Of a stretch of 43,877 nt of DNA, positions 1-8,457 are shown piece by piece. The translations under genes and the position numbers were made by a program. Where the stretch lies: positions 661,510-705,386 of the forward strand of contig NZ_HE610985.1 of NCBI RefSeq assembly GCF_000285535.1, in the 5' to 3' direction. Position 1 is the stretch's first letter; every line of letters starts with the position of its first letter. This DNA comes from Bacillus timonensis. Lineage in GTDB: Bacteria; Bacillota; Bacilli; Bacillales; Bacillaceae_L. The notes under the pieces were generated by a model. The model worked only from the letters and a program-made list of their open reading frames with translations. It was not told the DNA's origin and made no database searches.

Positions 1-160
1 CCATCACATATGAAGTGATTACATTTTCAAATTCTTTGAGTAAACGTTCTTGCTTAATCTCAACATCCTTTAATTGTGTAATCTTGAGATATAAAAGAAT
101 AATTAAGAAAAATGCGATTGCGAATAATCCAAAGCATAGTACAAATAAAATGGTTGACAT
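1..160 (-). CDS. swrB: SwrB/YlxL-like membrane-anchored protein, 5' end only
   Basis: Only the first 53 codons are inside the window; the gene runs off the left edge. The ATG at 160-158 follows an AGAGGGAG ribosome site. The translation begins MSTILFVLCFGLFAIAFFLI, a single hydrophobic N-terminal helix (about residues 3-24), followed by a charged, coiled-coil-like stretch with KITQLKD and KEFENVI. This layout and the position at the 3' end of fla/che match SwrB (YlxL) of Bacillus. That protein is a one-pass membrane protein that promotes assembly of the flagellar type III export apparatus and thereby SigD activation. The identification rests on topology and synteny, since the conserved C-terminal part is not visible. 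Confidence 0.72.
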   Translation of the reverse strand, partial: MSTILFVLCFGLFAIAFFLIILLYLKITQLKDVEIKQERLLKEFENVITSYVM

Positions 161-171
161 CGATACTCCCT

Positions 172-258
172 CTATCCCACTATATCAATAAAATTGCCCT
201 TATAGGGATGGTGTTCCTTTTCCTCTTGTTCTTGATCAGAGTCTTCTGTCTTTTGAGT
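172..258 (-). other. Open in-frame continuation of the upstream small gene beyond its TAA stop
   Basis: Immediately after the TAA at 261-259 the same reading frame stays open for 28 codons to a TAG at 174-172. It encodes an acidic Glu/Gln-rich linker and then HHPYKGNFIDIVG. The TAG lies 11 bases before the swrB-like ATG and next to that gene's ribosome site, which is normal operon spacing. The tail looks like a real protein C-terminus rather than chance coding, so the upstream 80-residue gene was probably about 109 residues long, with a nonsense codon or compensating sequence errors near 260-275. There is no separate start codon or ribosome site for this piece. Confidence 0.45.
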
Positions 259-501
259 TTACTGCTTTAAAAAAGAGTTTGAGGAACCATCCTTATGTAT
301 TTGAGCTTTTTCAGATTTGTTTTTCTCACTTATTTTAGTTCGATTTCTTTTATCCAATTTATCATTTTCCGCAGAGATATGATCTTGCATATGCTGTCCA
401 CGCATCATTAATTGTTCATGAATCTTCCCTGCATCTTGAGTTCTTGGGATTGCAACTTGTAATTCAATTAATTTAAGACTCAAAGTTTTCACTTCTTCCA
501 T
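259..501 (-). CDS. Small uncharacterised protein of the 3' fla/che operon, probably truncated by an in-frame stop
   Basis: This encodes 80 residues and I do not recognise a named family. The N-terminal third carries a distinctive pattern, LIELQVAIPRTQDAGKIHEQ (about residues 11-30). The rest is Lys/Glu/Asp-rich and probably disordered. The ATG at 501-499 lies 3 bases downstream of the FapA-family stop with no clear Shine-Dalgarno, so translation may be coupled. The frame continues past the TAA into a tail ending HPYKGNFIDIVG (172-258), which suggests an originally longer protein. Its position between the FapA-family gene and the swrB-like gene points to a role linked to flagella or motility, but this is inference from neighbours only. 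It is hydrophilic with no membrane segment, so presumably cytoplasmic. Confidence 0.55.
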   Translation of the reverse strand: MEEVKTLSLKLIELQVAIPRTQDAGKIHEQLMMRGQHMQDHISAENDKLDKRNRTKISEKNKSEKAQIHKDGSSNSFLKQ

Positions 502-504
502 TTT

Positions 505-1869
505 TTAATTGTCGGAAAAAATATTTATTGAAATCTCTTTATTAACTAGTTGCACTTTTACATGATGAAAGAGTTGATTAATAATTCTTTGGTATTTCCC
601 AAATTGGACAAAGACATTCGGATAGAGATTGCCTCTCACAACTACACATTTGGTTGTGTCTTCCCCTCGTTTTTTAGAAAGGTCCTGTAATTCTGCTTCA
701 AGCAAATCGAGTTTTTTTGTAAGTTGTACCTGTGTTAGTTTGTCTCTTTTTAAGAGTAAAATCTCATCTTCAGAAAGGGTAGATGTCTTTTTGTATTTTT
801 CAGCTAATTTCTGGAGAATGTGGATTGCTTTTTGAAGTTGAACGTTTGTTGTTTCCATTTCTACACGTATTCGTTTCTCTTCTTCATGATGGAGATTACC
901 TGTTCCTATAAGTATCTCTGTTTTTGTATGTAAAGCATTGCCGATGTCTTTTGCATCCAATTGTTTGCCAGCAGTGATAGAGCCCCCTATTATACTTCCG
1001 GTTACTAAACGGACGGTTCCATTTGCACGGCATGAGCTATGTAGAATAGATCCTGTTACTTCAATATTATTTCCGGCAATTACTTGACTCTGATTGATAT
1101 AAGAAGCGATAATATCTCCCTGAGCTTGAATCGAAGCTTTCGTAAAACCTACAATACCACCTGAAATATAAATGGACCCATCAGCTTCTAGCTGTGCTCC
1201 TTCGACGATTCCATAGATTGAGATATCTCCGCCTGCTTTTACGACATAGTCACTAGGTACATTCCCTCTGATTGTAACATTTCCAATAAAATCAATATTT
1301 CCTGTTTTAAGGTTCAGATCCCCGTTCACTTCATAGACAGGAAGAACGTTTATCTTATTTCCCGATATGCTGACTTGTCCGTCAATTGTTGCATAAAGTT
1401 TTCCACTTGTTTCAACAATATTCTTACCCAACTTCAATGAATATGGTTTTCCGTTGACCGCACGAATTGGGTGTCCAAATACATTTTTTCCAGGTAGTCC
1501 AGGTTTTCCAGGATAAACGGTTGCTATCAATTGACCTGCTTTTACAGAAGGAATTTCCCTCACATTCCGAAAATTTAATACCTCTTTCGACTGAAACTCT
1601 TTTTTCTTTTCAGGAAATTCAAGCTTTAAAAAACCATCTTCTCCTTTTGTAGGAGCCTCGCCCTCGGCAATTAATAAGGGAAAATGCATGTCGTTCAAAT
1701 TTGAGAACATGTTTGAAATGATATCTCGTTTTATTCCAAATGAAATTCCATGTTTAGTAAGCAACGAGTACACATCATTTTCTTCACTTTGTATAGGTGT
1801 AGAATCTTTACTAGCATTTACATGTACAGTTAATTTATCTTTGGATACTAGTAGTTCAAGTTCCGCCAC
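505..1869 (-). CDS. FapA/DUF342-family polymer-forming-like protein
   Basis: This encodes 454 residues, starting at GTG 1869 behind GGGAGG. The N-terminal part (to about residue 160) resembles the FapA_N domain and contains VKAGQLIATVYPGKPGLPGK. Residues about 165-320 form a run of short Gly-rich beta-helix-type repeats (GDLNL, GNVTIRG, GGDISIYG, ADGSIYISGG, AQGDIIAS). A coiled coil follows (about 325-400), then a short C-terminal domain. The architecture is that of the DUF342/FapA family, often annotated as flagellar assembly protein A. The biochemical role is unknown; membrane or cell-envelope stress functions have been suggested for relatives. In B. subtilis, sigD is followed directly by swrB, so this gene and the next small gene are insertions relative to that model. 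It lies 74 bases after sigD. Confidence 0.85.
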   Translation of the reverse strand: MAELELLVSKDKLTVHVNASKDSTPIQSEENDVYSLLTKHGISFGIKRDIISNMFSNLNDMHFPLLIAEGEAPTKGEDGFLKLEFPEKKKEFQSKEVLNFRNVREIPSVKAGQLIATVYPGKPGLPGKNVFGHPIRAVNGKPYSLKLGKNIVETSGKLYATIDGQVSISGNKINVLPVYEVNGDLNLKTGNIDFIGNVTIRGNVPSDYVVKAGGDISIYGIVEGAQLEADGSIYISGGIVGFTKASIQAQGDIIASYINQSQVIAGNNIEVTGSILHSSCRANGTVRLVTGSIIGGSITAGKQLDAKDIGNALHTKTEILIGTGNLHHEEEKRIRVEMETTNVQLQKAIHILQKLAEKYKKTSTLSEDEILLLKRDKLTQVQLTKKLDLLEAELQDLSKKRGEDTTKCVVVRGNLYPNVFVQFGKYQRIINQLFHHVKVQLVNKEISINIFSDN

Positions 1870-1943
1870 AATCCTCCCGCCTTTTTAATGGTTATTCAGA
1901 AAGTCACCAAATGAGTAAGCTTAACGACTTTTTGACCATGATT

Positions 1944-2711
1944 TTAATGGATATGTTTTTGTAGGATATCCTTCAGCTTAAAAAGGGCTTTAGAGTGAAT
2001 TTGAGAAATTCTTGATGTTGATAACCCCATAACCTGTCCAATTTCGGTTAATGTTAGCTCTTCTTTATAAAATAAGCTAATAATTAGCTGCTCTTTTTCA
2101 TTTAATTGTTGTATTACCTGAATTAACTTGTTTAAAATTTCTTTTTTAACGACATGTTCTTCCGGTGTTAAGGTTGTATGGTCCTTGATCGAAAATGCTG
2201 ACTTTTCACTGCCGTCATCATCATGTTGATAATCATCCATCGAAAGTACATTCGCATAGAATCCTTCATTAATGGTTTGATAAACTTCCTCTTCACTCAT
2301 TCCAACTTGTTCTGCAATTTCTGGTATCGTGGCGTTCCTCATTAACTTTTGTTCAAGTTTTTCTATGACGGCTTCCACTTTTTTGGATTTTTCTCTTGAA
2401 CTTCTAGGTAACCAATCTTCCTTTCTAAGACCATCAAGTATAGCTCCTCGGATTCGAAAGGACGCATATGTATCAAATTTTAAATCTCGAGAAGGATCGA
2501 ATTTTTCCAGAGCATCATATAACCCCATCATCCCAAGACTTTTTAAATCATCTTTGTTCACACTTTTCGGAAGTGTAACTGAGATACGTTGCACATGGTA
2601 TGAAACGAGTGGCATATATTTTCTGACAAGTGCGTCTCCTGCATCTGTGTCTCGTGAGTCGGTCCATTTCTGCCAATAATCGCCGTGATCTGTGGATGAT
2701 AATCTGGACAT
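1944..2711 (-). CDS. sigD: RNA polymerase sigma factor SigD (FliA/WhiG family)
   Basis: This encodes 255 residues, matching B. subtilis SigD (254). It directs RNA polymerase to late flagellar, motility and autolysin promoters. Region 2 is clear around residues 50-105, with DLKSLGMMGLYDALEKFD, the core-binding and -10 recognition helices, and RKEDWLPRSSREK at the start of region 3. Region 4.2 at the C-terminus is a helix-turn-helix, LTEIGQVMGLSTSRISQIHS, for the -35 element. The ATG follows AAAGGAGGAG. A 97-bp gap separates it from cheD, longer than most gaps in the operon; I see no convincing extra promoter there. Its distal position fits the known effect in B. subtilis, where SigD level depends on transcription reaching the operon end. 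Confidence 0.96.
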   Translation of the reverse strand: MSRLSSTDHGDYWQKWTDSRDTDAGDALVRKYMPLVSYHVQRISVTLPKSVNKDDLKSLGMMGLYDALEKFDPSRDLKFDTYASFRIRGAILDGLRKEDWLPRSSREKSKKVEAVIEKLEQKLMRNATIPEIAEQVGMSEEEVYQTINEGFYANVLSMDDYQHDDDGSEKSAFSIKDHTTLTPEEHVVKKEILNKLIQVIQQLNEKEQLIISLFYKEELTLTEIGQVMGLSTSRISQIHSKALFKLKDILQKHIH

Positions 2712-2808
2712 TCTACTCCTCCTTTGCTCATATTTTGAACATTTATTTTACTTATTTTAGCAAAGTCCTATACAACTATTCATGACGGAACAGAGGGTGT
2801 AATCTTTT

Positions 2809-3306
2809 TTATATTTCCATTATCCCTTTGTTAACTGTGCGGATTTTAAGGATGGTTGTCACGGGGTCAAATTCGATTGTTCGACCGTTACTCCCACCAA
2901 CATCCGACGCTACAAGTGTAATATTAAAGCGCCTTAGTTCTGCTTCAACTGCCTCAACATTTCGAGGACCAATTCTCATAATATCACTGCCAGATTGAAA
3001 TTGAAACATTTGGGCCCCACCAGCGATTTTAGCTTTTAAACTCTTCGGTCGACCGCCAATTTTAATGATTTGGCTAATTAATTCCTCTATTGCAGTATCA
3101 GCATATTTAGCAATATTCATATTTCCTGCTTTTATTGAAGCGGAACTCGGTAGCATGATATGGGCAAGTCCTGCTACATGTTTTGCTTGATCATAAATGA
3201 CAGCACCTACACAAGAACCTAACCCTGATGTGCGAATTAGGTCTGGTGCGGCTATGACATTCAAGTCAGCTATACCTACTTTAACAATTTGGTATGAATC
3301 AACCAT
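2809..3306 (-). CDS. cheD: Chemoreceptor glutamine deamidase CheD
   Basis: This encodes 165 residues, the usual CheD length. It deamidates specific glutamines in chemoreceptors and, in the Bacillus system, is bound by CheC in an adaptation feedback. The catalytic set is visible: Cys32 in SGLGSCVGAVIYD, His49 in GLAHIMLP, and a Thr at position 26. The C-terminal part contains GPRNVEAVEAELRRF and DVGGSNGRTIEFDPVT, typical of the family. Its start overlaps the end of cheC by 8 bases, suggesting translational coupling of the two interacting proteins. Confidence 0.96.
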   Translation of the reverse strand: MVDSYQIVKVGIADLNVIAAPDLIRTSGLGSCVGAVIYDQAKHVAGLAHIMLPSSASIKAGNMNIAKYADTAIEELISQIIKIGGRPKSLKAKIAGGAQMFQFQSGSDIMRIGPRNVEAVEAELRRFNITLVASDVGGSNGRTIEFDPVTTILKIRTVNKGIMEI

Positions 3307-3940
3307 CTGTTTGAACTCCTAATGCCGTAAAGATTTTTTCAAAAGAATTAGGATCCGGCAACAGCAAAAAGTGCCCATTGATGTTGTTGTTCTCAGGATT
3401 TTCATCTTCATTAATTTCTGTTTCAATGACAATTGCAAAATCACTTATCTGGGAAAGCTCTAGTAAACCGTAACCAATAATTGCCCCGACCATATCAATT
3501 GAAAATCCCGGAACAGAGGGATACAAATTCAAATGAGTAAAATCAGAAAGCGAGGTCAAATAAGAGCCCGATAAAATATTACCAACCTCTTGAAAAGCAG
3601 AAATTCCCATTTCATTCTGAATGCCACTTTCGAAAGAAAAGCTCTCATCGCCAAGTAAATCCTGAATTAACTTAGTGGCTTGTGGAAGTTGTAAGATAAA
3701 AAACATATTCCCAGTTAAATCTCCTTCAATTCGTAGGAAAATACCTGCAACGACATTATCAGCCCCACCAGCAAAATCCATCATTTCATTAAAAGAAACG
3801 ATTCTCACATTAGGAACTTGCATATCAATTTTTCGATTTAAAAGTTTTGACAAAGCAGTAGCAGAATGTCCCGCACCAATATTGCCAATCTCTTTTAAAA
3901 TATCTAAATGAGTAGAATTAATACGCCCGAAAAATGACAT
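3299..3940 (-). CDS. cheC: CheY-P phosphatase CheC
   Basis: This encodes 213 residues, close to B. subtilis CheC (209). It dephosphorylates CheY-P and is stimulated by CheD. Two copies of the CheC/CheX/FliY phosphatase signature are present: one near residues 13-20 (LDILKEIGNIGAG, with Glu17 and Asn20) and one near residue 117 (ISAFQEVGNILSG). Both sites keep the catalytic Glu and Asn. The C-terminus after DFAIVIETEINEDENPENN is slightly longer and acidic. The start lies 5 bases after the cheW stop, and the end overlaps cheD. Confidence 0.95.
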   Translation of the reverse strand: MSFFGRINSTHLDILKEIGNIGAGHSATALSKLLNRKIDMQVPNVRIVSFNEMMDFAGGADNVVAGIFLRIEGDLTGNMFFILQLPQATKLIQDLLGDESFSFESGIQNEMGISAFQEVGNILSGSYLTSLSDFTHLNLYPSVPGFSIDMVGAIIGYGLLELSQISDFAIVIETEINEDENPENNNINGHFLLLPDPNSFEKIFTALGVQTDG

Positions 3941-3945
3941 TGCAA

Positions 3946-4407
3946 TTACCCTTCAATCTTTTCCCTTACGATTTCTGGGTTAAGAACCTTTTCTAGATTT
4001 AATAAAATGAGTAGTCTTTTATCAAGTTTTGCTACACCTTCTAAATATTCGACCTCTACACTACCTACAATCTCTGGTGGAGGCTCAATGGTGTTAACCG
4101 GGATATCCATAACATCATTTGCTGTATCTACAATTAACCCAGCCTCTACATTTTCGGTAGCAACAATAATAATCCTCGTACTATCCGTATACTCCGTTTC
4201 AACCATTCCAAAGCGAGTTCTTAGATCAATAATTGGAGTAACAACTCCTCTTAAATTAATTACACCCTTTACAAATGGTGCTGTTCTAGGTACGCGAGTT
4301 ATATGTAGTACTTTTTCAATTGAACGCACCTGGGAAACTGGAATTCCGTATTCCTCATTATGGAGCGAAAATATAATCACTTTTAACGCTGCTGCTTGTT
4401 CTGTCAT
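3946..4407 (-). CDS. cheW: Chemotaxis coupling protein CheW
   Basis: This encodes 153 residues, a single CheW (SH3-like) domain coupling receptors to the CheA kinase at the membrane array. Family landmarks are KVIIFSLHNEEYGIPVSQVR near the start, RVPRTAPFVKGVINLRGVVT in the middle (the NLRG turn), and DVMDIPVNTIEPPPE near residue 105. The ATG follows AAGGGGGAG. It lies 36 bases after the reconstructed cheA stop, in the usual cheA-cheW-cheC-cheD order. Confidence 0.96.
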   Translation of the reverse strand: MTEQAAALKVIIFSLHNEEYGIPVSQVRSIEKVLHITRVPRTAPFVKGVINLRGVVTPIIDLRTRFGMVETEYTDSTRIIIVATENVEAGLIVDTANDVMDIPVNTIEPPPEIVGSVEVEYLEGVAKLDKRLLILLNLEKVLNPEIVREKIEG

Positions 4408-4443
4408 TTTGTTCTCCCCCTTAACCTATAAATGTAACCAACT

Positions 4444-6487
4444 TTATTTAATTAACGCATTACAATCAATGATTAATGCAACTTGTCCATCTCCGAGGAT
4501 AGTTGCACCTGAAATGGCGAATACGTTTGTTAAATAATTCCCAAGCGATTTTAACACTATTTCTTGTTGACCGATGAAAGAATCTACAATGAGTCCCGCT
4601 GATTTATCACCTTTTTTACAAGTAAAACAGAAAGATAATCATCTTCTTGAGGAGAAGATGGAACCTCAAACATTTCTTTCAAATCTGTTAATGGAACTAC
4701 CTTGCCTCTAAAATCAATTACCTTTTGATTATGTGCATGTAGAACCTCACTTTTCTTTATTATGGCTGTTTCGATAATGGAAGAAAGTGGGATAGCATAT
4801 TTTTCATTTTGTACTTCAACTAGCATTACAGAGATAATGGATAGAGTGAGCGGTAACTGAATTGAAAAAATTGACCCTTTTCCAAGTGACGAACGAATTG
4901 TAATTGATCCACCTAATGATTCAATTGTATTTTTTACAACATCAAGACCGACTCCTCGTCCTGATACATCTGAAATTTTTTCAGCTGTTGAGAATCCTGA
5001 AGAGAAAATGAAATCAAATACTTCACTATCAGTTAGCGCTTCTCCAGATTTTGCTGTAATTAATCCCTTGCTAATCGCCTTTTGAATTACTTTTTCTCTG
5101 CTAATTCCCGCACCATCATCTTCAATCTCAATAAAGACATGATTTCCACTATGGTATGCACGAAGAATAACCGTACCTTCTTCTGATTTCCCATTTTGCA
5201 CTCTGACTTCAGGTCTTTCAATTCCATGATCTAGTGCATTTCGCAATAGGTGTACGAGTGGGTCTCCAATTTCATCAATTACTGTGCGATCTAATTCTGT
5301 TTCCGCACCAATAATTTGAAGATCAATTTTCTTATGCAAATCCTTCGCTAATTGGCGAACCATGCGTGGGAAACGATTAAAGACTGTCTCTACAGGTACC
5401 ATTCTCATAGTCAAAATAATATTTTGTAAATCACCTGAAATTCTAGACATTCTTTCGACTGTTTCATTCAACTCAGAATGATTTAATTCCTTAGAGATTT
5501 GCTCTAAACGTCCTCTATCAATCACTAATTCTTCAAATAGATTCATAAGAATATCTAATCTTTCAATATTGACCCTAATCGTTTTATGACTACCGCTTTG
5601 CTTAGTGTTTTTAGCAGGCTGGTTTTCTTCTAATTTAGGTTTTGAATGTTCTTCTTCAACTGTAAGAGAAGGAGCAACTTCTTCCTTCGCCAGTTCCTGT
5701 TCATGTACTTGTGCCATTAATGAATCAATTTTAAATTCGGTCACTATTACCTTATCTATTTCAGAAACTTTCATTATCCGTTTTTCGATATTTTCGGCTG
5801 ACTCGGTTGATACGAGCGTCACTGTAAATTCATCTTTGAATTGTTCTTCCTCGAGTTGTTCTACTGAAGGAAGAGACTTGATAATTTCACCAATTTGTTC
5901 AAGTACCTCAAAGACCATAAATACACGTGCAGCCTTCAGTAAACAATCTTCACGTAAACGAATCGTGATTTCATAACAAGTAAATCCTTGTTCTTTCGAT
6001 TGCTGAATGACTGTTATTTCAAAATCATCATAAGTGGTTTTTCCAACAGAATTAGCAATTTCACTTATTGCCTCTACTGAAACAGGAGTGTCAGAATTGG
6101 TAATTTCTTCTCCACTTTCAATCTTCTTAAGTAAAAAACAACATCGGAAACATCTTTTTTACCATCGCCGCCATCGGCAATCGAAAAAATCATTTCCTCT
6201 AAATAATCAACTGCCTTAAAAACAACATCCAAAAGTGATGGTGATACCGTTATTTTCATATTTCGAATGCAATCGAGTACATTTTCCATCTGATGTGTAA
6301 GACTTGCTAAATCCTCATATCCCATCGTAGCGGACATTCCCTTTAATGTATGGGCTGAGCGGAAAATCTCATTTACAATTGAAATATTTTCTGGTTCTTT
6401 TTCTAATTCTAATAAATGCTCATTACAAGCCTGAAGATGCTCTTTACTCTCTTCAATAAACACTTCTAAATATTGATCCATTTCCAC
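4444..6487 (-). CDS. cheA: Chemotaxis histidine kinase CheA, broken by two apparent homopolymer frameshifts
   Basis: With two 1-base corrections this reads as a single 681-residue CheA (B. subtilis CheA is 672). The first part (6487 to about 6138) has the P1 phosphotransfer domain with the phospho-His in RSAHTLKGMSATMG. At the six-T run (minus strand, 6138-6133) the frame is lost; adding one T restores LLKKIESGEEITNSDTP and the P2 domain through REDCLLKAARVFMVFE. The middle part, open in one frame from 5918 to 4618, has dimerisation, ATPase (DHGIE, DDGAGI, GRGVGLDVVKN) and CheW-like domains. At the six-A run (4617-4612) a second base is missing; adding an A restores GDKSAGLIVDSFIGQQEIV to a TAA at 4446-4444. 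GTG 6487 is the likely start, 7 bases after GGGGTG. See findings. Confidence 0.93.
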
Positions 6488-6505
6488 CAAATAACACCCC
6501 TTTGC

Positions 6506-7570
6506 TTATGTAAGGGTAACTATGGTACCCGCAATATCCTCTAAATTTTCAACCCTATCAACTAAATTTGTTTCAATTGCCGCTTTTGGCATTCCAAACA
6601 CAATGGAAGTTTCCTTTGATTCAGCAATTGATACAACTTGTCCTGTGTCTTTAAGTTTTTTCAATCCTTTAGAACCATCTGCTCCCATTCCTGTCATGAT
6701 AACTGAGATTTTCGGAATGCCCTTAATTTCACTTACCGACTCAAACAAGGCATCAACGGATGGTCTATGCCCATTTCGAATCTCACTCTCATCAATACTA
6801 ATTGCGATTGTTGTCCCAATCCTTTTTAATTTCATATGGTAACCACCGGGAGCTATATAAGCAGTTCCTGGCCTCAAAAACTCCCCATGTTCAGCTTCCT
6901 TTACCGTAATCTTACTTAAACTATTTAGCCTATTCGCTAGCGATTTAGTAAAGCCTGCTGGCATATGTTGAACAATGACGATTGGTGCGGGATAATTACT
7001 TGGGAATTCAGGGAGGACTTGTTGTAGTGCTCTTGGCCCTCCTGTTGATGTACCGATACAGACAATTTTTTTTATACTTTTATTTGGTTCTAGTTCTATT
7101 TTACTATAATCTATAACTCTACTAATAGGTGTTTCTTGAATTTTCAATGGCTTTTTAAGTAATTCTATATTAACCTGCCCTGCATGTAGTACTTTTGTCA
7201 CAATTTCATTTTTAATGAGATGAAGATCAATTGAAATCGACCCTGATGGTTTTTGAATAAAATCCACAGCACCATATTGCATCGCTAGCAATGTGTTGTC
7301 TGCCCCTTCTTTCGTAGTACTAGAAAGCATTACAACTGGTCGTGGAAATTCGCTCATGATACGTTGTAATGCTTCTATCCCGTTCATTTCAGGCATTTCA
7401 ACATCTAAAGTAACCACATCTGGGTTATATTTTTCTATTTTACTCAGTGCATCGATTCCGTTTCTTGCAGTACCAATAACATTAATCCTTGAATCTTCCT
7501 GAAGAAAATTTGAAATGAGTTTCCTCATAAATGCTGAATCGTCTACAATAAGAACATTAATTTTTGTCAT
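6506..7570 (-). CDS. cheB: Protein-glutamate methylesterase/deamidase CheB
   Basis: This encodes 354 residues and resets receptor methylation. The N-terminal receiver domain has the acidic pocket VDDSAFMRK and phospho-acceptor Asp56 in VTLDVEMPEMNG. The C-terminal methylesterase domain shows the catalytic Ser in GTSTGGPRALQQ, His in VIVQHMPAGFT, and Asp in MTGMGADGSKGL. CheA phosphorylates the receiver to activate the esterase. The ATG follows ATAGGAGCAC. It sits 11 bases after flhG and 18 bases before cheA. Confidence 0.97.
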   Translation of the reverse strand: MTKINVLIVDDSAFMRKLISNFLQEDSRINVIGTARNGIDALSKIEKYNPDVVTLDVEMPEMNGIEALQRIMSEFPRPVVMLSSTTKEGADNTLLAMQYGAVDFIQKPSGSISIDLHLIKNEIVTKVLHAGQVNIELLKKPLKIQETPISRVIDYSKIELEPNKSIKKIVCIGTSTGGPRALQQVLPEFPSNYPAPIVIVQHMPAGFTKSLANRLNSLSKITVKEAEHGEFLRPGTAYIAPGGYHMKLKRIGTTIAISIDESEIRNGHRPSVDALFESVSEIKGIPKISVIMTGMGADGSKGLKKLKDTGQVVSIAESKETSIVFGMPKAAIETNLVDRVENLEDIAGTIVTLT

Positions 7571-7581
7571 CGCAAGTGCTC

Positions 7582-8457
7582 CTATCTACCACGTACGAAA
7601 AAACGTTGCAACTTTGATATAAAGGATATTTGGTGATTCTTATCGTGATTTTGTTCATTCTTTTTTTCTAAATAATTTCTACAAATATCTAATAAATGTC
7701 TACTGATTCCTGATTTTGGTGCATATAGCAAAAATGGTTCTTGATGGCTTACCGCTTTTTGAACCGTTTTATCATAAAGCAAAACACCTAATACTTCGAC
7801 TTCCTTTACTAAGAACTGCAACACAGCTTGTTTTAACCTTTTCAATGTCTGCACTCCCTCAGGCTCACTTTCAGCGCGATTAACAAGTAGATATAAGGGA
7901 ATGGTTTGGTCGAATAAACAAATATATTTCATCGCCGAGTATGCATCAGTAATCGAAGTAGGTTCTGGAGTTGTGATGACAAAGATTTCGTCCATAGCCA
8001 TGAGAAACTTTACATTTTCCTCCGTCATACCTGCACCCATATCAAAAAATACATAGTCGTAATCATTAAGTATAAGTTGCAATTGGTCGAGTAAATATTC
8101 TGATTTCTTTTCATCAAGTTTAAACAGATTTGGTAATCCATTTCCGCCTGCAATATAATCAATACCTTTTGGTCCTTTGATTAACAAATCTTTGATGGAA
8201 AGGTTATTTTTAAATAGGTCAACAATAGTATGTTGGGCTGTAATCCCCATCAAAATATCAATATTACCCATCCCGATATCCATATCAAACAGCAAAACCT
8301 TTTTGCCAAATTTAGAAAGGGCAATGGAAAAGTTAAGTGAGAGGTTTGATTTTCCAACCCCTCCTTTTCCGCTGATTACAGCTATTGTCTTCGGTTGTTC
8401 TTGGTCATTATTCATCGATGCTAGTTTTTTACGAAGAGCTGTAGCTTGGTCTATCAT
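7582..8457 (-). CDS. flhG: Flagellar number regulator FlhG (YlxH), MinD-like ATPase
   Basis: This encodes 291 residues. It is a MinD/ParA-type ATPase that works with FlhF and the FliM/FliY C-ring to control flagellar placement and number. The deviant Walker A ISGKGGVGKSNLSLNF lies near residue 30, MDIGMGN near 60, and FDMGAGMTEE near 140. The N-terminal segment MIDQATALRKKLASM resembles the FlhF-activating helix of the family, which contains a conserved Q-A-x-x-L-R pattern. The C-terminus carries the basic amphipathic tail typical of membrane association. ATG overlaps the flhF stop by 4 bases. Confidence 0.95.
   Translation of the reverse strand: MIDQATALRKKLASMNNDQEQPKTIAVISGKGGVGKSNLSLNFSIALSKFGKKVLLFDMDIGMGNIDILMGITAQHTIVDLFKNNLSIKDLLIKGPKGIDYIAGGNGLPNLFKLDEKKSEYLLDQLQLILNDYDYVFFDMGAGMTEENVKFLMAMDEIFVITTPEPTSITDAYSAMKYICLFDQTIPLYLLVNRAESEPEGVQTLKRLKQAVLQFLVKEVEVLGVLLYDKTVQKAVSHQEPFLLYAPKSGISRHLLDICRNYLEKKNEQNHDKNHQISFISKLQRFFVRGR

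Noticed and set aside
1900-1940. AAAGTC/GACTTT inverted repeat between sigD and the FapA-family gene
   Set aside because: Only a 6-bp AT-rich stem with a 20-base loop and no T-run; too weak to call a terminator.
2329-2679. 116-codon open frame on the plus strand
   Set aside because: It is antisense to sigD regions 2-3; no family resemblance and no promoter or ribosome site.
2712-2808. Possible separate sigD promoter in the cheD-sigD gap
   Set aside because: TAAAAT is present but no -35 at proper spacing, and no SigD-type TAAA/CCGATAT pair; the gap alone is not evidence.
4007-4537. 176-codon open frame on the plus strand
   Set aside because: It lies antisense to cheW and the end of cheA, has no ribosome site and encodes a low-complexity Ser/Thr/Ile-rich product; it is a shadow of conserved coding sequence.
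4612-6138. Programmed frameshifting in cheA
   Set aside because: Neither site has a recognisable slippery heptamer with a downstream stem, and two separate shifts in one gene are unlikely to be programmed; homopolymer deletion explains both better.
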